From: Acidobacteriota bacterium
GTDB lineage: Bacteria > Acidobacteriota > Polarisedimenticolia > J045
NCBI GenBank assembly: GCA_025456425.1
Contig: JALOKP010000015.1
Location: 1-59,837 of the forward strand
DNA: 59,837 bases
Reading direction: 5' to 3'
Shown in pieces: positions 30,247 through 38,816 of this stretch. Under the pieces are notes generated by a model. That model saw only the letters and a list, made by a program, of their open reading frames with translations, was not told the DNA's origin and made no database searches. The first letter of the stretch is position 1. Each line of letters starts with the position of its first letter. The position numbers and the translations under genes are program-made.

Positions 30247-32886
30247 TCAGAGCAGGTTCAACTGTGCTCCGATCGAGGCCAGCCGGTGCGGCGAGACCAG
30301 GTCGCGCACCATCGCCAGCTCCTCGCGCACCAGCCCCTCGAGCGGTTCCTCCGGCGCGCCGCCCCAGCGGTCGCGCAGCGCGCGCGCCAGGGCCTCGCGG
30401 TCGAAGACACCGTTGCGGTCGAGCACGATCCCCTCGAACGGCTGACCGGCCGGCCCCATCCGCCGCACGCAGGCGACGACGAGGTTGCGGACCGCGGCGC
30501 CGATCTCGAGCCGCAGTTGCTGGTAGACGAGTGCGTGGCGGCGGTTGAAGGCCTCGACCGCGTCGATCAGCTCGGGCGGGGGCGGATCGGAAGGGGGCAT
30601 CGGCAGGGGGCCGTCCTCCGCCGCGGCGCGTGCCGCCCGGGCCAGCGCCTCCAGATGCGCCTCGGCTCCGAAAACCGCGCTGGTCAGCGGACCGGTCGGG
30701 GAAAGCTCGGCCTGCGCGAGCTCCGCGGCCGAAAGCGGTTCCCACGGGAGGGCTTCGGGCGGCGGCGCGGGGGCCTGCCGCGCGAAGGGCGGCAACTCGG
30801 CGGCCGGTGCATCGGCCGGAGCCGGGGTCGGGGCCGGGGGGCCGCCGAGCGGCCCCGTCAGGTCGGCCTCGGTCCAGGGCATTGCCTCCCACGCCGCCTC
30901 GGGCGCGGGTCCGGGCTCCGGCACAGGGGTCGGGGCCGTCGCCGCCGGCGTGGAGACCGGCGCAGGGGCCGCCTCCGTCACGGCGGGTGCGGGCTCGGCG
31001 AGCGGCGCAAAGAAGGACTGCTCGTAGCCATCGTCCGGGGTGGGCGAGGGCTCGCCCAATTCGAGCGGGACCGAGGTCGCCAGCGCGGCCGGCTCAGGGT
31101 AGCTGTCGAGCGTCGGCGGCGGGATCGCCTCCTCGCCCGGCGTCGCGAGCTCGAAGACGGTCTCGAGCCACGCCGGCGCGACCGGCTCCTCGGCCGGCGA
31201 GTTCGCGAACAACTCGGGGGCCAGTTCCGCGGCGGTGCGCGGCGGGACGGCCGGCTCCGCCGGCGGCGGGACGGCCGGCGACGGTGAGGACAGCTCGACC
31301 ACCGGGAATGCGAACTCGACCGGGACGGGCTCGGGCGGCCCGGCCGCCGCGGCGGGCTCGGCCGGTGCGGCGGCTACGGCGGCTTCGGCAGCCTGGTCGG
31401 CCCGCTCCTCGGTCCGTTCGATCACGCGCGCGGCGTCGAGCGCGCAGAGCAGCCGGCACAGCTCGAAGTCCGAGTCCGGCCGCGCCGCCAGGATCTCGGC
31501 CACCGAGTGCGGCACGGCCAGGAGCGCCACGACGTCCCACATCGCGGGCCGGAGCGTCATCCGGTCGAGCCGGTCGAGGTAGTCCGGGCGCAGCCGGAAG
31601 CGCGTTTCGATCGAGCCGAGGTGCGCGAAGATGCGCTGCCACGCGGTGAGCGATTCCCAGGCCGAGACCACCAGGTCCTCGGCCGCGATCCCGAGCACGA
31701 TCGACTCGTCGACCGTCACGCCGGGCTCGATCGCATACTCGCCGGTGTCCCACAGCACGAGGCCGCGGGCCACCGCCATGACCTGCTCGCGCACGAAGCG
31801 CTCGACGTCCTCGGGCAGCAGCACGCCGCGCTCGGCGAGTAGCGTCCCCATCCGCTTGCCGGTGATCAGCTGGCGAACCGCTTCGTCCTGGTCGCGGTCG
31901 GAGATCACGCCGCGGCGCACGAGGTGCGCGGCCAGGCTCTGCTCCTCGTCGAAGGTCGAGGCGAACTCGATCCGGCCGTCGCGCAGGAGGAGCGCCCCCT
32001 CCTCGGCGTCGCGGAACAGCCGCAGCGTCCCGTCGAAGTGCCGCGCCGCGAGGTCGAGCAGCAGGTCGCCGATCCCGGCCCGGGGGATCGGCCCCTCGTG
32101 CCCGGAGGCGGCGTAGTCGCCGAGCGAGCCGCGCTCGACGCGCTCCACGCGACCGGTGATCGCCAGCGCCCAGAGCGCGCGGTAGATGTCGTGAGTCGGG
32201 GCGTAGACCGCGCTGCAGAGCTGCTCGACGCGCAGCGGGAGTTGCAGCTGCTCGAGGATCAGTCGCTCGGTCAGGCCCAGCCCCAGCACCTCGCCGCGCG
32301 AGGCCGGGGTCGCGCGGTAGACCGCACGGCTGCCGCCGACCACCCGGCGCACCCAGTTCCAGTCCCGCACCCGGCGCGTCCCGGCCAGGACCAGATCCTC
32401 GACCGCCAGGTCGAGCGTGACCGTCTCGAGGACGGGCAGCGCGGCGCGGGTGAGGCGCCAGCCGCCGTCGCGCCAGCCGAAGATCGAGAGCGCGATCTCG
32501 CGCACCTGCTCCTGCACCGCTCGCGGCAGGGCCGGCGGCGCGAGGTGACCCAGCTCGACCAGCGTTTCCCCGAGCCGGCGCCCTCCGCCGAGCCGCGCGT
32601 CGGCCTCGAGCAGGGCTCCCAGGCGGACCTCGCCCCGCCGCAGCAGGAACGGGCCGAGCTGGTCCTCCGGATCGCTCGAGGTCGCGAACACGACGCGGCC
32701 GTCGCGCAGCGCGAGGGTCTTGGTCACCCCCGGCCGCTCGAGAACGAGGGATCCCGTGTGCCGCTCCAGCGCCAGGCGCCAGAGCAGCTCGGGCACGGTG
32801 ATCCCCTCGAGACGCCCTTCCGTGGCGATCCTCGCGGGTACGGGATCTCCTCCGGCCACCTTCACCTCTCCGACGAGCAGTTCCAT
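30247..32886 (-). CDS. Large DUF4388 (PATAN-type) protein
   Basis: This is an 879-residue cytoplasmic protein. Two copies of a DUF4388/PATAN-like module can be seen: TEGRLEGITVPELLWRLALE with GSLVLERPG and LRDGRVVFATS near residues 25-75, and a second copy from about residue 270 (LLLDLAARHFDGTLRLF, LLLRDGRIEFAS). Both are followed by helical segments of the ..LGETLVELG../..MGTLLAERG.. type. A long Pro/Ala/Glu-rich linker (about 510-770) leads to a short helical C-terminal domain. Such proteins are usually linked to gliding, polarity or two-component signalling in Myxococcota and Acidobacteriota. The ATG at 32886 lacks a strong ribosome binding site. Confidence 0.75.
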   Translation of the reverse strand: MELLVGEVKVAGGDPVPARIATEGRLEGITVPELLWRLALERHTGSLVLERPGVTKTLALRDGRVVFATSSDPEDQLGPFLLRRGEVRLGALLEADARLGGGRRLGETLVELGHLAPPALPRAVQEQVREIALSIFGWRDGGWRLTRAALPVLETVTLDLAVEDLVLAGTRRVRDWNWVRRVVGGSRAVYRATPASRGEVLGLGLTERLILEQLQLPLRVEQLCSAVYAPTHDIYRALWALAITGRVERVERGSLGDYAASGHEGPIPRAGIGDLLLDLAARHFDGTLRLFRDAEEGALLLRDGRIEFASTFDEEQSLAAHLVRRGVISDRDQDEAVRQLITGKRMGTLLAERGVLLPEDVERFVREQVMAVARGLVLWDTGEYAIEPGVTVDESIVLGIAAEDLVVSAWESLTAWQRIFAHLGSIETRFRLRPDYLDRLDRMTLRPAMWDVVALLAVPHSVAEILAARPDSDFELCRLLCALDAARVIERTEERADQAAEAAVAAAPAEPAAAAGPPEPVPVEFAFPVVELSSPSPAVPPPAEPAVPPRTAAELAPELFANSPAEEPVAPAWLETVFELATPGEEAIPPPTLDSYPEPAALATSVPLELGEPSPTPDDGYEQSFFAPLAEPAPAVTEAAPAPVSTPAATAPTPVPEPGPAPEAAWEAMPWTEADLTGPLGGPPAPTPAPADAPAAELPPFARQAPAPPPEALPWEPLSAAELAQAELSPTGPLTSAVFGAEAHLEALARAARAAAEDGPLPMPPSDPPPPELIDAVEAFNRRHALVYQQLRLEIGAAVRNLVVACVRRMGPAGQPFEGIVLDRNGVFDREALARALRDRWGGAPEEPLEGLVREELAMVRDLVSPHRLASIGAQLNLL

Positions 32887-32926
32887 GAGGGAGAATCTGT
32901 TCCCCGCGGGGCGCCGCGGCCATCCC

Positions 32927-33913
32927 TCATGCGCCCCCCGTGTCCAGAGCGGTCCGAAGCTCGTCAAAAGATACCGCCACCGTCCCCAGTTTCCCCACCG
33001 CCACGGCGGCCGCCGCGTTCGCCAGCTCGGCCCCGGCAGCCAGGGGCAGGCCCGCGGCGAGGGCTGCGGCCAGGGCCGCGACGACCGTGTCCCCGGCCCC
33101 GGTCACATCGTAGACCTCGCGCGCCCGGGCGTGGATGAAGCGCGGGCTCCCGCCCCGCTCGAGCAGCAGCATCCCGTGCTCACCGCGCGTCAGGAGGACC
33201 GCGTCGATCGCCAGCCGGTCGAGGATCACCTGCGCCGCCGCGGACGCGTCCGCGTCGCCGCGGATCTCCCGGCCGGTCGCTCCCGCCGCCTCCAGCGTAT
33301 TCGGCGTGATCACGGTCGCCGGGGCGTAGAGCCCGAAGTGGCGGACCTTGGGATCGACCACGACCGGCGTGCCGCGCCGCCGCGCGGCCTCCAGCAGCGG
33401 CCCCAGCACGCGTCCGTCGAGCAGCCCCTTGGCATAGTCCGAGACGACCACCGCGTCCGCCGCGTCGAGCGCGCCGAGCGCCCGCTCGAGCACCGCCTCG
33501 GCCGTCGGCCCGGAGACCGGCGAGTCGTCCTCGCGGTCCAGGCGCAGCACCTGCTGGTGGCGCGCCAGCACCCGCGTCTTCTCGACCGTCGGCCGCCCCG
33601 GGACGCGCACCAGCCCGCCGGCGTCGACCCCCCAGCCCGCCATCATCGCGGCCAGCGCGTCGCCGGCTGCGTCGTCGCCGATCGCCGAGGCGATGCCGGG
33701 ACGCAGCCCCAGCGCGGCCAGGTTGTGGACGACGTTGGCTGCGCCGCCGGCGCGTGACTCCTCGCGCAGCCAGCGGACGACGGGGACCGGGGCCTCGGGG
33801 CTGATCCGCTCGACCGAGCCGACGACGTAGCGGTCGAGGATCACGTCGCCGACGACCAGCACGCGGCGCCCGGCCAGGCGCCCGGCCGCCGCCAGGAGTT
33901 CGCTCCCCGTCAC
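32927..33913 (-). CDS. rfaE1: D-glycero-beta-D-manno-heptose-7-phosphate kinase
   Basis: This 328-residue PfkB-family sugar kinase matches the kinase half of HldE. Motifs are VVGDVILDRYVVGSVERISPEAPVPVV, RAGGAANVVHNLAALG, VSDYAKGLL, VVDPKVRHFGLY, TPNTLEA, LLTRGEHGMLLLE and the anion hole/catalytic Asp in DVTGAGDTVVAALA. The adenylyltransferase half of HldE is absent, so heptose activation must be finished by a separate gene. The GTG start overlaps the Trm112-like gene's stop. It supports a heptose-containing LPS core. Confidence 0.92.
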   Translation of the reverse strand: MTGSELLAAAGRLAGRRVLVVGDVILDRYVVGSVERISPEAPVPVVRWLREESRAGGAANVVHNLAALGLRPGIASAIGDDAAGDALAAMMAGWGVDAGGLVRVPGRPTVEKTRVLARHQQVLRLDREDDSPVSGPTAEAVLERALGALDAADAVVVSDYAKGLLDGRVLGPLLEAARRRGTPVVVDPKVRHFGLYAPATVITPNTLEAAGATGREIRGDADASAAAQVILDRLAIDAVLLTRGEHGMLLLERGGSPRFIHARAREVYDVTGAGDTVVAALAAALAAGLPLAAGAELANAAAAVAVGKLGTVAVSFDELRTALDTGGA

Positions 33914-34104
33914 TGCGCGTCCTTGGTGCCGCCCGCCTCCGGCCGCCCCGACTCGGGCAGCATCTGGGGGATCCCGTCCTCGATCGGGTAGACGACGCGG
34001 CAGCGCGCGCAGCGCAGCCCGTCGCCGCCGGCGGTCAGGGCAACCTTCTCGTGGCACCTCGGGCAGGCCAGGACCTCGAGCAGCCAGGACTCGATCGGCG
34101 GCAT
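33910..34104 (-). CDS. Trm112/YcaR-like zinc-ribbon protein
   Basis: This 64-residue protein starts at ATG 34104 with GGAGGAAA upstream. It has CPRC and CARC (LLEVLACPRCHEK and LRCARCRVVYPIEDGIPQMLPE), the Trm112/YcaR pattern. Such proteins are often found next to LPS core genes (ycaR beside kdsB/lpxK in enterobacteria). It overlaps the heptose kinase gene and is divergent from the GT9 gene. Activation of a methyltransferase, as Trm112 does in eukaryotes, is possible but not shown. Confidence 0.85.
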   Translation of the reverse strand: MPPIESWLLEVLACPRCHEKVALTAGGDGLRCARCRVVYPIEDGIPQMLPESGRPEAGGTKDAQ

Positions 34105-34208
34105 GGCGTTTCCTCCGGGAGGGACGACAGATGACGCGCAAGGGTGCCAAACCCGGAGGCCGGGGGTCAAGCCGCGGACGCAGCGTGGCCGCCGCCGCCG
34201 CCGCGCCC

Positions 34209-34216
34209 GATAATCC
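34209..34216 (+). promoter_or_regulatory. Candidate -10 box for leaderless GT9 gene
   Basis: GATAATCC ends 7 nt before the ATG at 34224 and no ribosome binding site intervenes. It lies in the 119-bp divergent gap shared with the Trm112-like gene. Confidence 0.45.
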
Positions 34217-34223
34217 CGTTCCC

Positions 34224-35315
34224 ATGACCCCCCCGTCCCCGTTCGGCGCCGACATCGCCCCGGACCGCCTGCTCGTGGTCCGGCTCGGCGCGGTCGGCGA
34301 CGTCGTCCGGACCCTCCCGGCCGTCCGCCTGCTGCGCCGGAGCTGGCCGGCCGCGCGGATCGCCTGGGCGGTGGAGCCGGGCGCGGCGCCGCTGGTGACG
34401 GGCCACCCGGACGTCGACGAGGTGCACGTGCTCGAGCGTCGGGCGCTCGAGGGGGCGGCGTGGCGGCGGCCGCTCGCCGCGGCGGGGACCCTGCGACGCT
34501 TCGCGGGGACGCTCGCCCGCTTCGCCCCCGCGCTCGCGCTCGACTTCCAGAGTTCCTTCAAGAGTGGTCTCGTCGCCCGCGCCTCGCGCGCGCCGGTGCG
34601 GTTCGGGTTCGACACGCCCCAGGACCGCGAGGGGAGCCACCGCTTCGCCACGCACCGGGTCCTGCTGCCCGAACCCCGGGTCTCGCGCGTGCTGCGCGCC
34701 GCCGCGTTGGCGCGGGCCGCAGGCGCGGCGGACGGGCCGCTCGTCGCCGACCTCGCCCTCTCGCCCGAAGACCGCGAGGCGGCGCGGGCCGAGCGCGCGC
34801 GGATCGCGGCGGGCGCGCGGCTGGTGGCGATCGCCCCCTTCAGCAGCCTGCGGCAGGCCTGGAAGCGCTACCCGGCCGAGCGCTGGACCGCGATCGCCTC
34901 GGGCCTGGCGGGCCGCGGTTTCGCGGTCGCGGTGGTCGCCGGGCCGGGCGAGCAGGAGGCGGCGCGCGCGCTGGGCGAGGCCGCCGGCGGGCGTGTCGTC
35001 CCGACCGCGCCGCTGCCGCTCAAGCCGCTGGCCGCGCTGCTCGGCGGGGCCGAGCTGGTGATCTCGGGGGACACCGGGCCGATGCACCTCGCGTGGGCGG
35101 CCGGGGCCCCGGTCGTCGCGATCTACGGCCCGACCGACCCGGTCCTCAACGCCCCGTGGGGCGACGGGCACGGGATCCTCGCCCCGCCGCGCCCGACCGA
35201 CCGCCGCGACGCCGACAAGTTCCCGGGGCTCGGCCCCGACCTCGTGCTCGAGCACGCGCTGGCCCGCCTCGCGGCAGCGCCGGGAGCGCGCCCGATGGAG
35301 AAGACCTCATGTTGA
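34224..35315 (+). CDS. Heptosyltransferase-like glycosyltransferase, family 9
   Basis: This 363-residue GT9 protein resembles heptosyltransferases WaaC/WaaF, which add heptose to the LPS inner core using ADP-heptose. The N-terminus has LLVVRLGAVGDVVRTLPAVRLLRRSWP, ALDFQSSFKSGLVA follows, and the C-terminal donor domain has FSSLRQAWKRYPAERW, VVAGPGEQEAA, PLKPLAALLGGAELVISGDTGPMHLAWAAGAPVVAIYGPTDP. I chose the ATG at 34224 over an upstream start that adds Arg/Ala-rich sequence. It is divergent from the heptose kinase, which supports a heptose substrate. WaaC and WaaF cannot be told apart here. Confidence 0.87.
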   Translation: MTPPSPFGADIAPDRLLVVRLGAVGDVVRTLPAVRLLRRSWPAARIAWAVEPGAAPLVTGHPDVDEVHVLERRALEGAAWRRPLAAAGTLRRFAGTLARFAPALALDFQSSFKSGLVARASRAPVRFGFDTPQDREGSHRFATHRVLLPEPRVSRVLRAAALARAAGAADGPLVADLALSPEDREAARAERARIAAGARLVAIAPFSSLRQAWKRYPAERWTAIASGLAGRGFAVAVVAGPGEQEAARALGEAAGGRVVPTAPLPLKPLAALLGGAELVISGDTGPMHLAWAAGAPVVAIYGPTDPVLNAPWGDGHGILAPPRPTDRRDADKFPGLGPDLVLEHALARLAAAPGARPMEKTSC

Positions 35316-36787
35316 AGCGCCTGTCCCGACTCCTCGCCGTAACGCTGGCCGCCGCCTGGACCCTGGCCCCGGCCCCCGCCGCGACCGCGCCCGCTCCGGC
35401 CGCCCGGGCGGTCAGTCCCGAGACGATCGTCGAGCTGCGCGGCCTGCTCGCGGAGGGACAGTGCGCGGAGCTGCTGACCCGGATCGCGGCCCTGCCGAAG
35501 CAGCCCCCCTCGCCCGACCTGCTCGTCTTCGAAGGCAACTGCCGGCTGCGCGAGGCGACCCATCGCGCGAAGGTGTTCGACGCCTCGCGCTACGAGCGCG
35601 CGCGCGTCGGGGCCGGCGGACAGGCGCTGGACCCGGGCGCGACCGCGCAGTTCTACCGCTGGGACATCACCTGGGACGATCCGGCGCGCGCGCAGGCGCT
35701 GACGCTCTTCGACCAGGCGCTCGCGCTCGAGCCGGCGCGCCAGGACCTGGTCGTCGGCACGATCGCGGCGAACCTGGAGGGGGGCCGGCCCGGCCCCGCC
35801 GTCGCGCTCTTCGAGGCGAACGCCGCGCGGCTCGACGAGGCCTCGCGGATCGACCTCTACCAGATCGTCCAGGACCGGCTCGCGCTCGGCCGCGTCGAGG
35901 AGGCGTCGGCGCTGGCCTCGGCGCTGGCGGCCGCCTCGCCGGCTTCGCCGGCCGCACAGGCCGCCGCCGGCTCGGCCGCGCTGGCCCGACACGACCTCGC
36001 CGCCGCGGCTTCGGCCTTCGAGAAGGCGGCCGCAGGCGGCCCCCTGACGCCGGAACAGGCCCGCGAGCTGGCGCTGCTCGCGATGCTGCGCCGCGACTGG
36101 AACGCGGCGGTCAACGCGCTGGCGCCGTCGGCCTCGAAGTCGGTCGAGCTGACGACCTGGTTCGCGCTGGCGCGGGGACGGATCGAGCCCCGCTCGGCGA
36201 CGCCGATCTGGCAGGAGATCAAGCGCTCCCTGGCGAAGATCGAGCAGCCCGACCCGCGCGCGACCGCGGTCGTCGACTACTTCCTCGGGACCTCGCAGGC
36301 CGCGCCGCCGCCCGCCGCCGCGGCGCGCGTCCGCGCGGCCCGGCGCTTCCTCGAGGGGCGGATCTTCGTCCCCGCGCTGGTGGAAGCCGACCGGGCGGTC
36401 TTCGAGGATCCGCAGTCGGTCGCCGGATACATGACGCTCGCGGACGTCTACCGCGCCCTGGGCTACCCCGAACTCGGGCTGGACCCGATCGAGCAGGCGA
36501 TCGCCACCGCGGCGAAGGATCCGAAGCAGTCCGGGTACGGCGCCGGCGAGCTCCAGCGCGAGCGGGCGGAGCTGCTGTTCGCGGCCGGGCGCGACGCCGA
36601 CGCCGCGGCGGCGTTCGCCGAGGCGGCCCGGGCCGGCGCTCCCGCCCCCTACGCCTGGGGCCTCGCGGCCCTCGCCGCGGGCCGCCGCGACGAGGCGGTC
36701 GCGCAGCTCCAGGCGGCCGCGGCGGCGGGTGGTTCCGATGCGGCCGCGGCGCGGGCCAAGCTCGACGAGCTGGGGGTCGGACCCTAG
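35309..36787 (+). CDS. Secreted TPR-repeat protein
   Basis: This 492-residue protein has a signal peptide (LSRLLAVTLAAAWTLAPAPAATA) and then mostly helical repeats. TPR-like helices are seen throughout (for example ALTLFDQALALEPARQDL, VPALVEADRAVFEDPQSV, YMTLADVYRALGYPELGL, AAAAFAEAARAGAPAPYAWGLAALAAGRRDEAVAQL). No enzymatic motif is present. Its start overlaps the GT9 gene's end by 7 nt, implying co-translation. A role as a periplasmic scaffold for envelope assembly is a guess from context. Confidence 0.72.
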   Translation: MLKRLSRLLAVTLAAAWTLAPAPAATAPAPAARAVSPETIVELRGLLAEGQCAELLTRIAALPKQPPSPDLLVFEGNCRLREATHRAKVFDASRYERARVGAGGQALDPGATAQFYRWDITWDDPARAQALTLFDQALALEPARQDLVVGTIAANLEGGRPGPAVALFEANAARLDEASRIDLYQIVQDRLALGRVEEASALASALAAASPASPAAQAAAGSAALARHDLAAAASAFEKAAAGGPLTPEQARELALLAMLRRDWNAAVNALAPSASKSVELTTWFALARGRIEPRSATPIWQEIKRSLAKIEQPDPRATAVVDYFLGTSQAAPPPAAAARVRAARRFLEGRIFVPALVEADRAVFEDPQSVAGYMTLADVYRALGYPELGLDPIEQAIATAAKDPKQSGYGAGELQRERAELLFAAGRDADAAAAFAEAARAGAPAPYAWGLAALAAGRRDEAVAQLQAAAAAGGSDAAAARAKLDELGVGP

Positions 36788-36803
36788 CCCGCTAGCGGCG
36801 GGC
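36787..36803. terminator. Short hairpin between convergent genes
   Basis: GCCCGC and GCGGGC (36787-36792 and 36798-36803) form a 6-bp stem with a 5-nt loop, covering the TPR gene's stop and the speB stop. No T tract follows. It is a weak terminator candidate for either direction. Confidence 0.3.
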
Positions 36804-37815
36804 GACCGTGCCGCCGGCGACGCCGGCCAGCAGGTAGAGCAGCTTGGCGGCGACGAAGCCGTCCCAGAAGCCGGCGCCGATCTCGACCAGGTCGGCGCCG
36901 ACGACGCGGCGGCCGGAGCGCGCGACCTCGGCCAGCAGGTAGCTCGCCTCGCGCCAGCCGAGCCCGCCAGGAACCGGCGTGCCGGTGCCGGGACAGAGCG
37001 CGGCCTCGAGCCCGTCGACGTCGAAGCTGATCCAGACCTCGGACGGGAGCGTCTCGACGATGTCCTTGGCCAGCGCCGCGAACGGTTCGCCCTCGAAGGT
37101 CCGCCGCGCCAGCTCGGCGTCGGTGAACCACGCCGCGCGGCCCTGCGCCGCGTCGCGCGCCGCGACCTCCTCGGCCGACAGGTCGCGCAGGCCGACCTGG
37201 ACCAGCCGCGCCACGGTCGGCAGCTCGAGCGGCATGCGAGGTGCGCCAGCCCTCGTAGGCCCCGCGCAGGTCGGCGTGGGCGTCGATCTGCAGCACGCCG
37301 AGGCCGCGGTGGCGCGCGGCTGCCGCCTCGATCGCGCCGAAGCTGACGGCGTGCTCGCCGCCGAGCACGAGCGGCACGCGCCCCGAGTCGAGCGTCGCGG
37401 CGGTCGCGGCGCGGACCCACTCCCCCACCGCGTGCCCGATCCGCTCGACCTCGGCGTGCGCCTCGCGGTCGCCGTCCCGGGCCCGTTCCGCCGCCGCCGC
37501 CGCGGCCTCGGAGAGGCCGTCCAGCGCCTCCTCGGCCGGCAGCGCGGCGATCCCCAGCCGCCACGGTTCGCCGGCGATCGGGTCGTAGAGGTCGACCTGG
37601 CCCGAGGCGTCGAGCAGCGCTCGCGGCCCGCCGCGCGTCCCACCGCGCGACGAGACGGTCGCCTCGTAGGGGACCGGGATCACGACCAGCCGCGCCTCCT
37701 CCAGCGGCAGCGGGAAGCCGAACAGCGCCCCCTCGACGGCGGCGGGCGCGTTGGGGTCGATCGGCCGCGGCGGGCGCGGCGGGGCGGCGGGGATCTGCGG
37801 CCGAGGGATCGTCAC
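36792..37815 (-). pseudogene. speB: Agmatinase-type ureohydrolase, frameshifted
   Basis: Two reading frames together give one arginase/agmatinase-family protein. The N-terminal frame (from GTG 37815) has VIPVPYEATVSSRGGTRGGPRALLDAS, VLGGEHAVSFGAIEAA and LQIDAHADLRGAYEGWRTSHA; the C-terminal frame has LELPTVARLVQVGLRDL and WISFDVDGLEAALCPGTGTPVPGGLGW and ends at 36792. The metal-binding GGEH, DAHAD and DVD motifs are all there, but the frame changes near 37228-37240. Typical SpeB proteins have SHASxMRRxLELP at this point, so roughly six or seven residues plus a non-multiple-of-three loss are implied, consistent with a deletion of about 20 nt. As written the gene is broken; an assembly error is the alternative. 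It is last in the mpl-que operon. Confidence 0.88.
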
Positions 37816-38816
37816 GGATCGCTCCTTCCGGGGCGGGCGTGCAGGCGGTCTCCCACCTGCAGCCGCGGGCCGGGGTCCAGGTCGAGTTCGAGCCGGCGCG
37901 GGTCGACGGGATCGACCGCCGCGACGCGCGCCATCCGCACGTCGGGGCCGTGCCCCGAGCCGAGCGCGACGCGCTCGCCCGCGCCGGCGCCGGCGCCGCG
38001 GTCGAGCGTCACGGACGCCCGCCCCGCGCGCTCGTCGACGGCCACGATCGCCGGGTGCGGCGGCCGCTCCGGCCCCCAGGCCTCGAAGCGCGGCGGGGCG
38101 CCGGGAGCGAGCCGCAGCGAGCGGCGCGTCGAGCGCCAGTCGGGCATCACGATCAGCTCGAACGGCGGCCCGTCCGCCGCGTCGTCGACCCGCCGCTGCT
38201 CGACGTGGAAGTGGCCCAGCACGCCGCCGCCGAAGCCGCGCGCGGCGAGTCCCCGGGCATAGGCTTCGAGGTGCTTCTCGGGCAGGCGCGTGCGGTAGCG
38301 CGCGCCGCTGCCGCGGAGTGCGCGCTCGATCCGCCGCACCAGCGCTTTCCCGGCGCGTGCGGGGAGCAGTCCGATCGCGGCCTGGAGCGGGACCGAGCGC
38401 GCCAGCGCGCGCCAGCGGCGGTAGGCCCGGTCGTCGGCGTTGACCGCGTCGCCGTGGGCCAGGAGCCAGCGCCGGCCGTCGAACGGCCCGGCCGCGTACT
38501 CGTCGCCGACCGCGTCGAAGGCGCGGCCGGCCCAGCGCGCCGCGCCGAACTCGCGATTCCCCTCGACCAGCACGACCGCCGTGCCGCGCGCGCGAAGCGC
38601 GGCGCAGGCCTCGAGCACCGCGCGGTGGTGCGGCTCGACCAGCTTCTCGCGCGCCAGCCAGGCCGCGAAGACGTCGCCCAGCAGCACGACGGTCCCCGCG
38701 TCCTCCGCCCGCGCGGCGAGGAACGCGCAGAAGTCGTCGAGGTCCGGGTCCCCGGCGACCAGGTGCAGGTCGGAGGCGACGACCAGGTCCTCCCGGCGGG
38801 CCCGCGCCGCGCTCAC
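37812..38816 (-). CDS. Metallophosphatase, LpxH-like
   Basis: This 334-residue calcineurin-type phosphatase resembles UDP-2,3-diacylglucosamine hydrolase (LpxH), which makes lipid X during lipid A synthesis. Metal motifs are VASDLHLVAGDPDL (D.H), LLGDVFAAW (GD), VEGNREFGAARW (usually GNRD/H), LLAHGDAVN (HGD) and LGHFHVEQ (GH.H). LPEKHLEAYARGLAARG is also typical of this family. The GTG at 38816 follows GGGAGGAGCC and overlaps the tgt stop. The C-terminal ~80 residues form an extra beta-rich domain not present in E. coli LpxH, so another phosphodiesterase role is possible. Confidence 0.75.
   Translation of the reverse strand: MSAARARREDLVVASDLHLVAGDPDLDDFCAFLAARAEDAGTVVLLGDVFAAWLAREKLVEPHHRAVLEACAALRARGTAVVLVEGNREFGAARWAGRAFDAVGDEYAAGPFDGRRWLLAHGDAVNADDRAYRRWRALARSVPLQAAIGLLPARAGKALVRRIERALRGSGARYRTRLPEKHLEAYARGLAARGFGGGVLGHFHVEQRRVDDAADGPPFELIVMPDWRSTRRSLRLAPGAPPRFEAWGPERPPHPAIVAVDERAGRASVTLDRGAGAGAGERVALGSGHGPDVRMARVAAVDPVDPRRLELDLDPGPRLQVGDRLHARPGRSDP

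Noticed and set aside
36784-37232. C-terminal continuation of the first speB frame
   Set aside because: After SHA it becomes Arg/Gly-rich with no similarity, while the other frame carries the conserved SpeB C-terminus.
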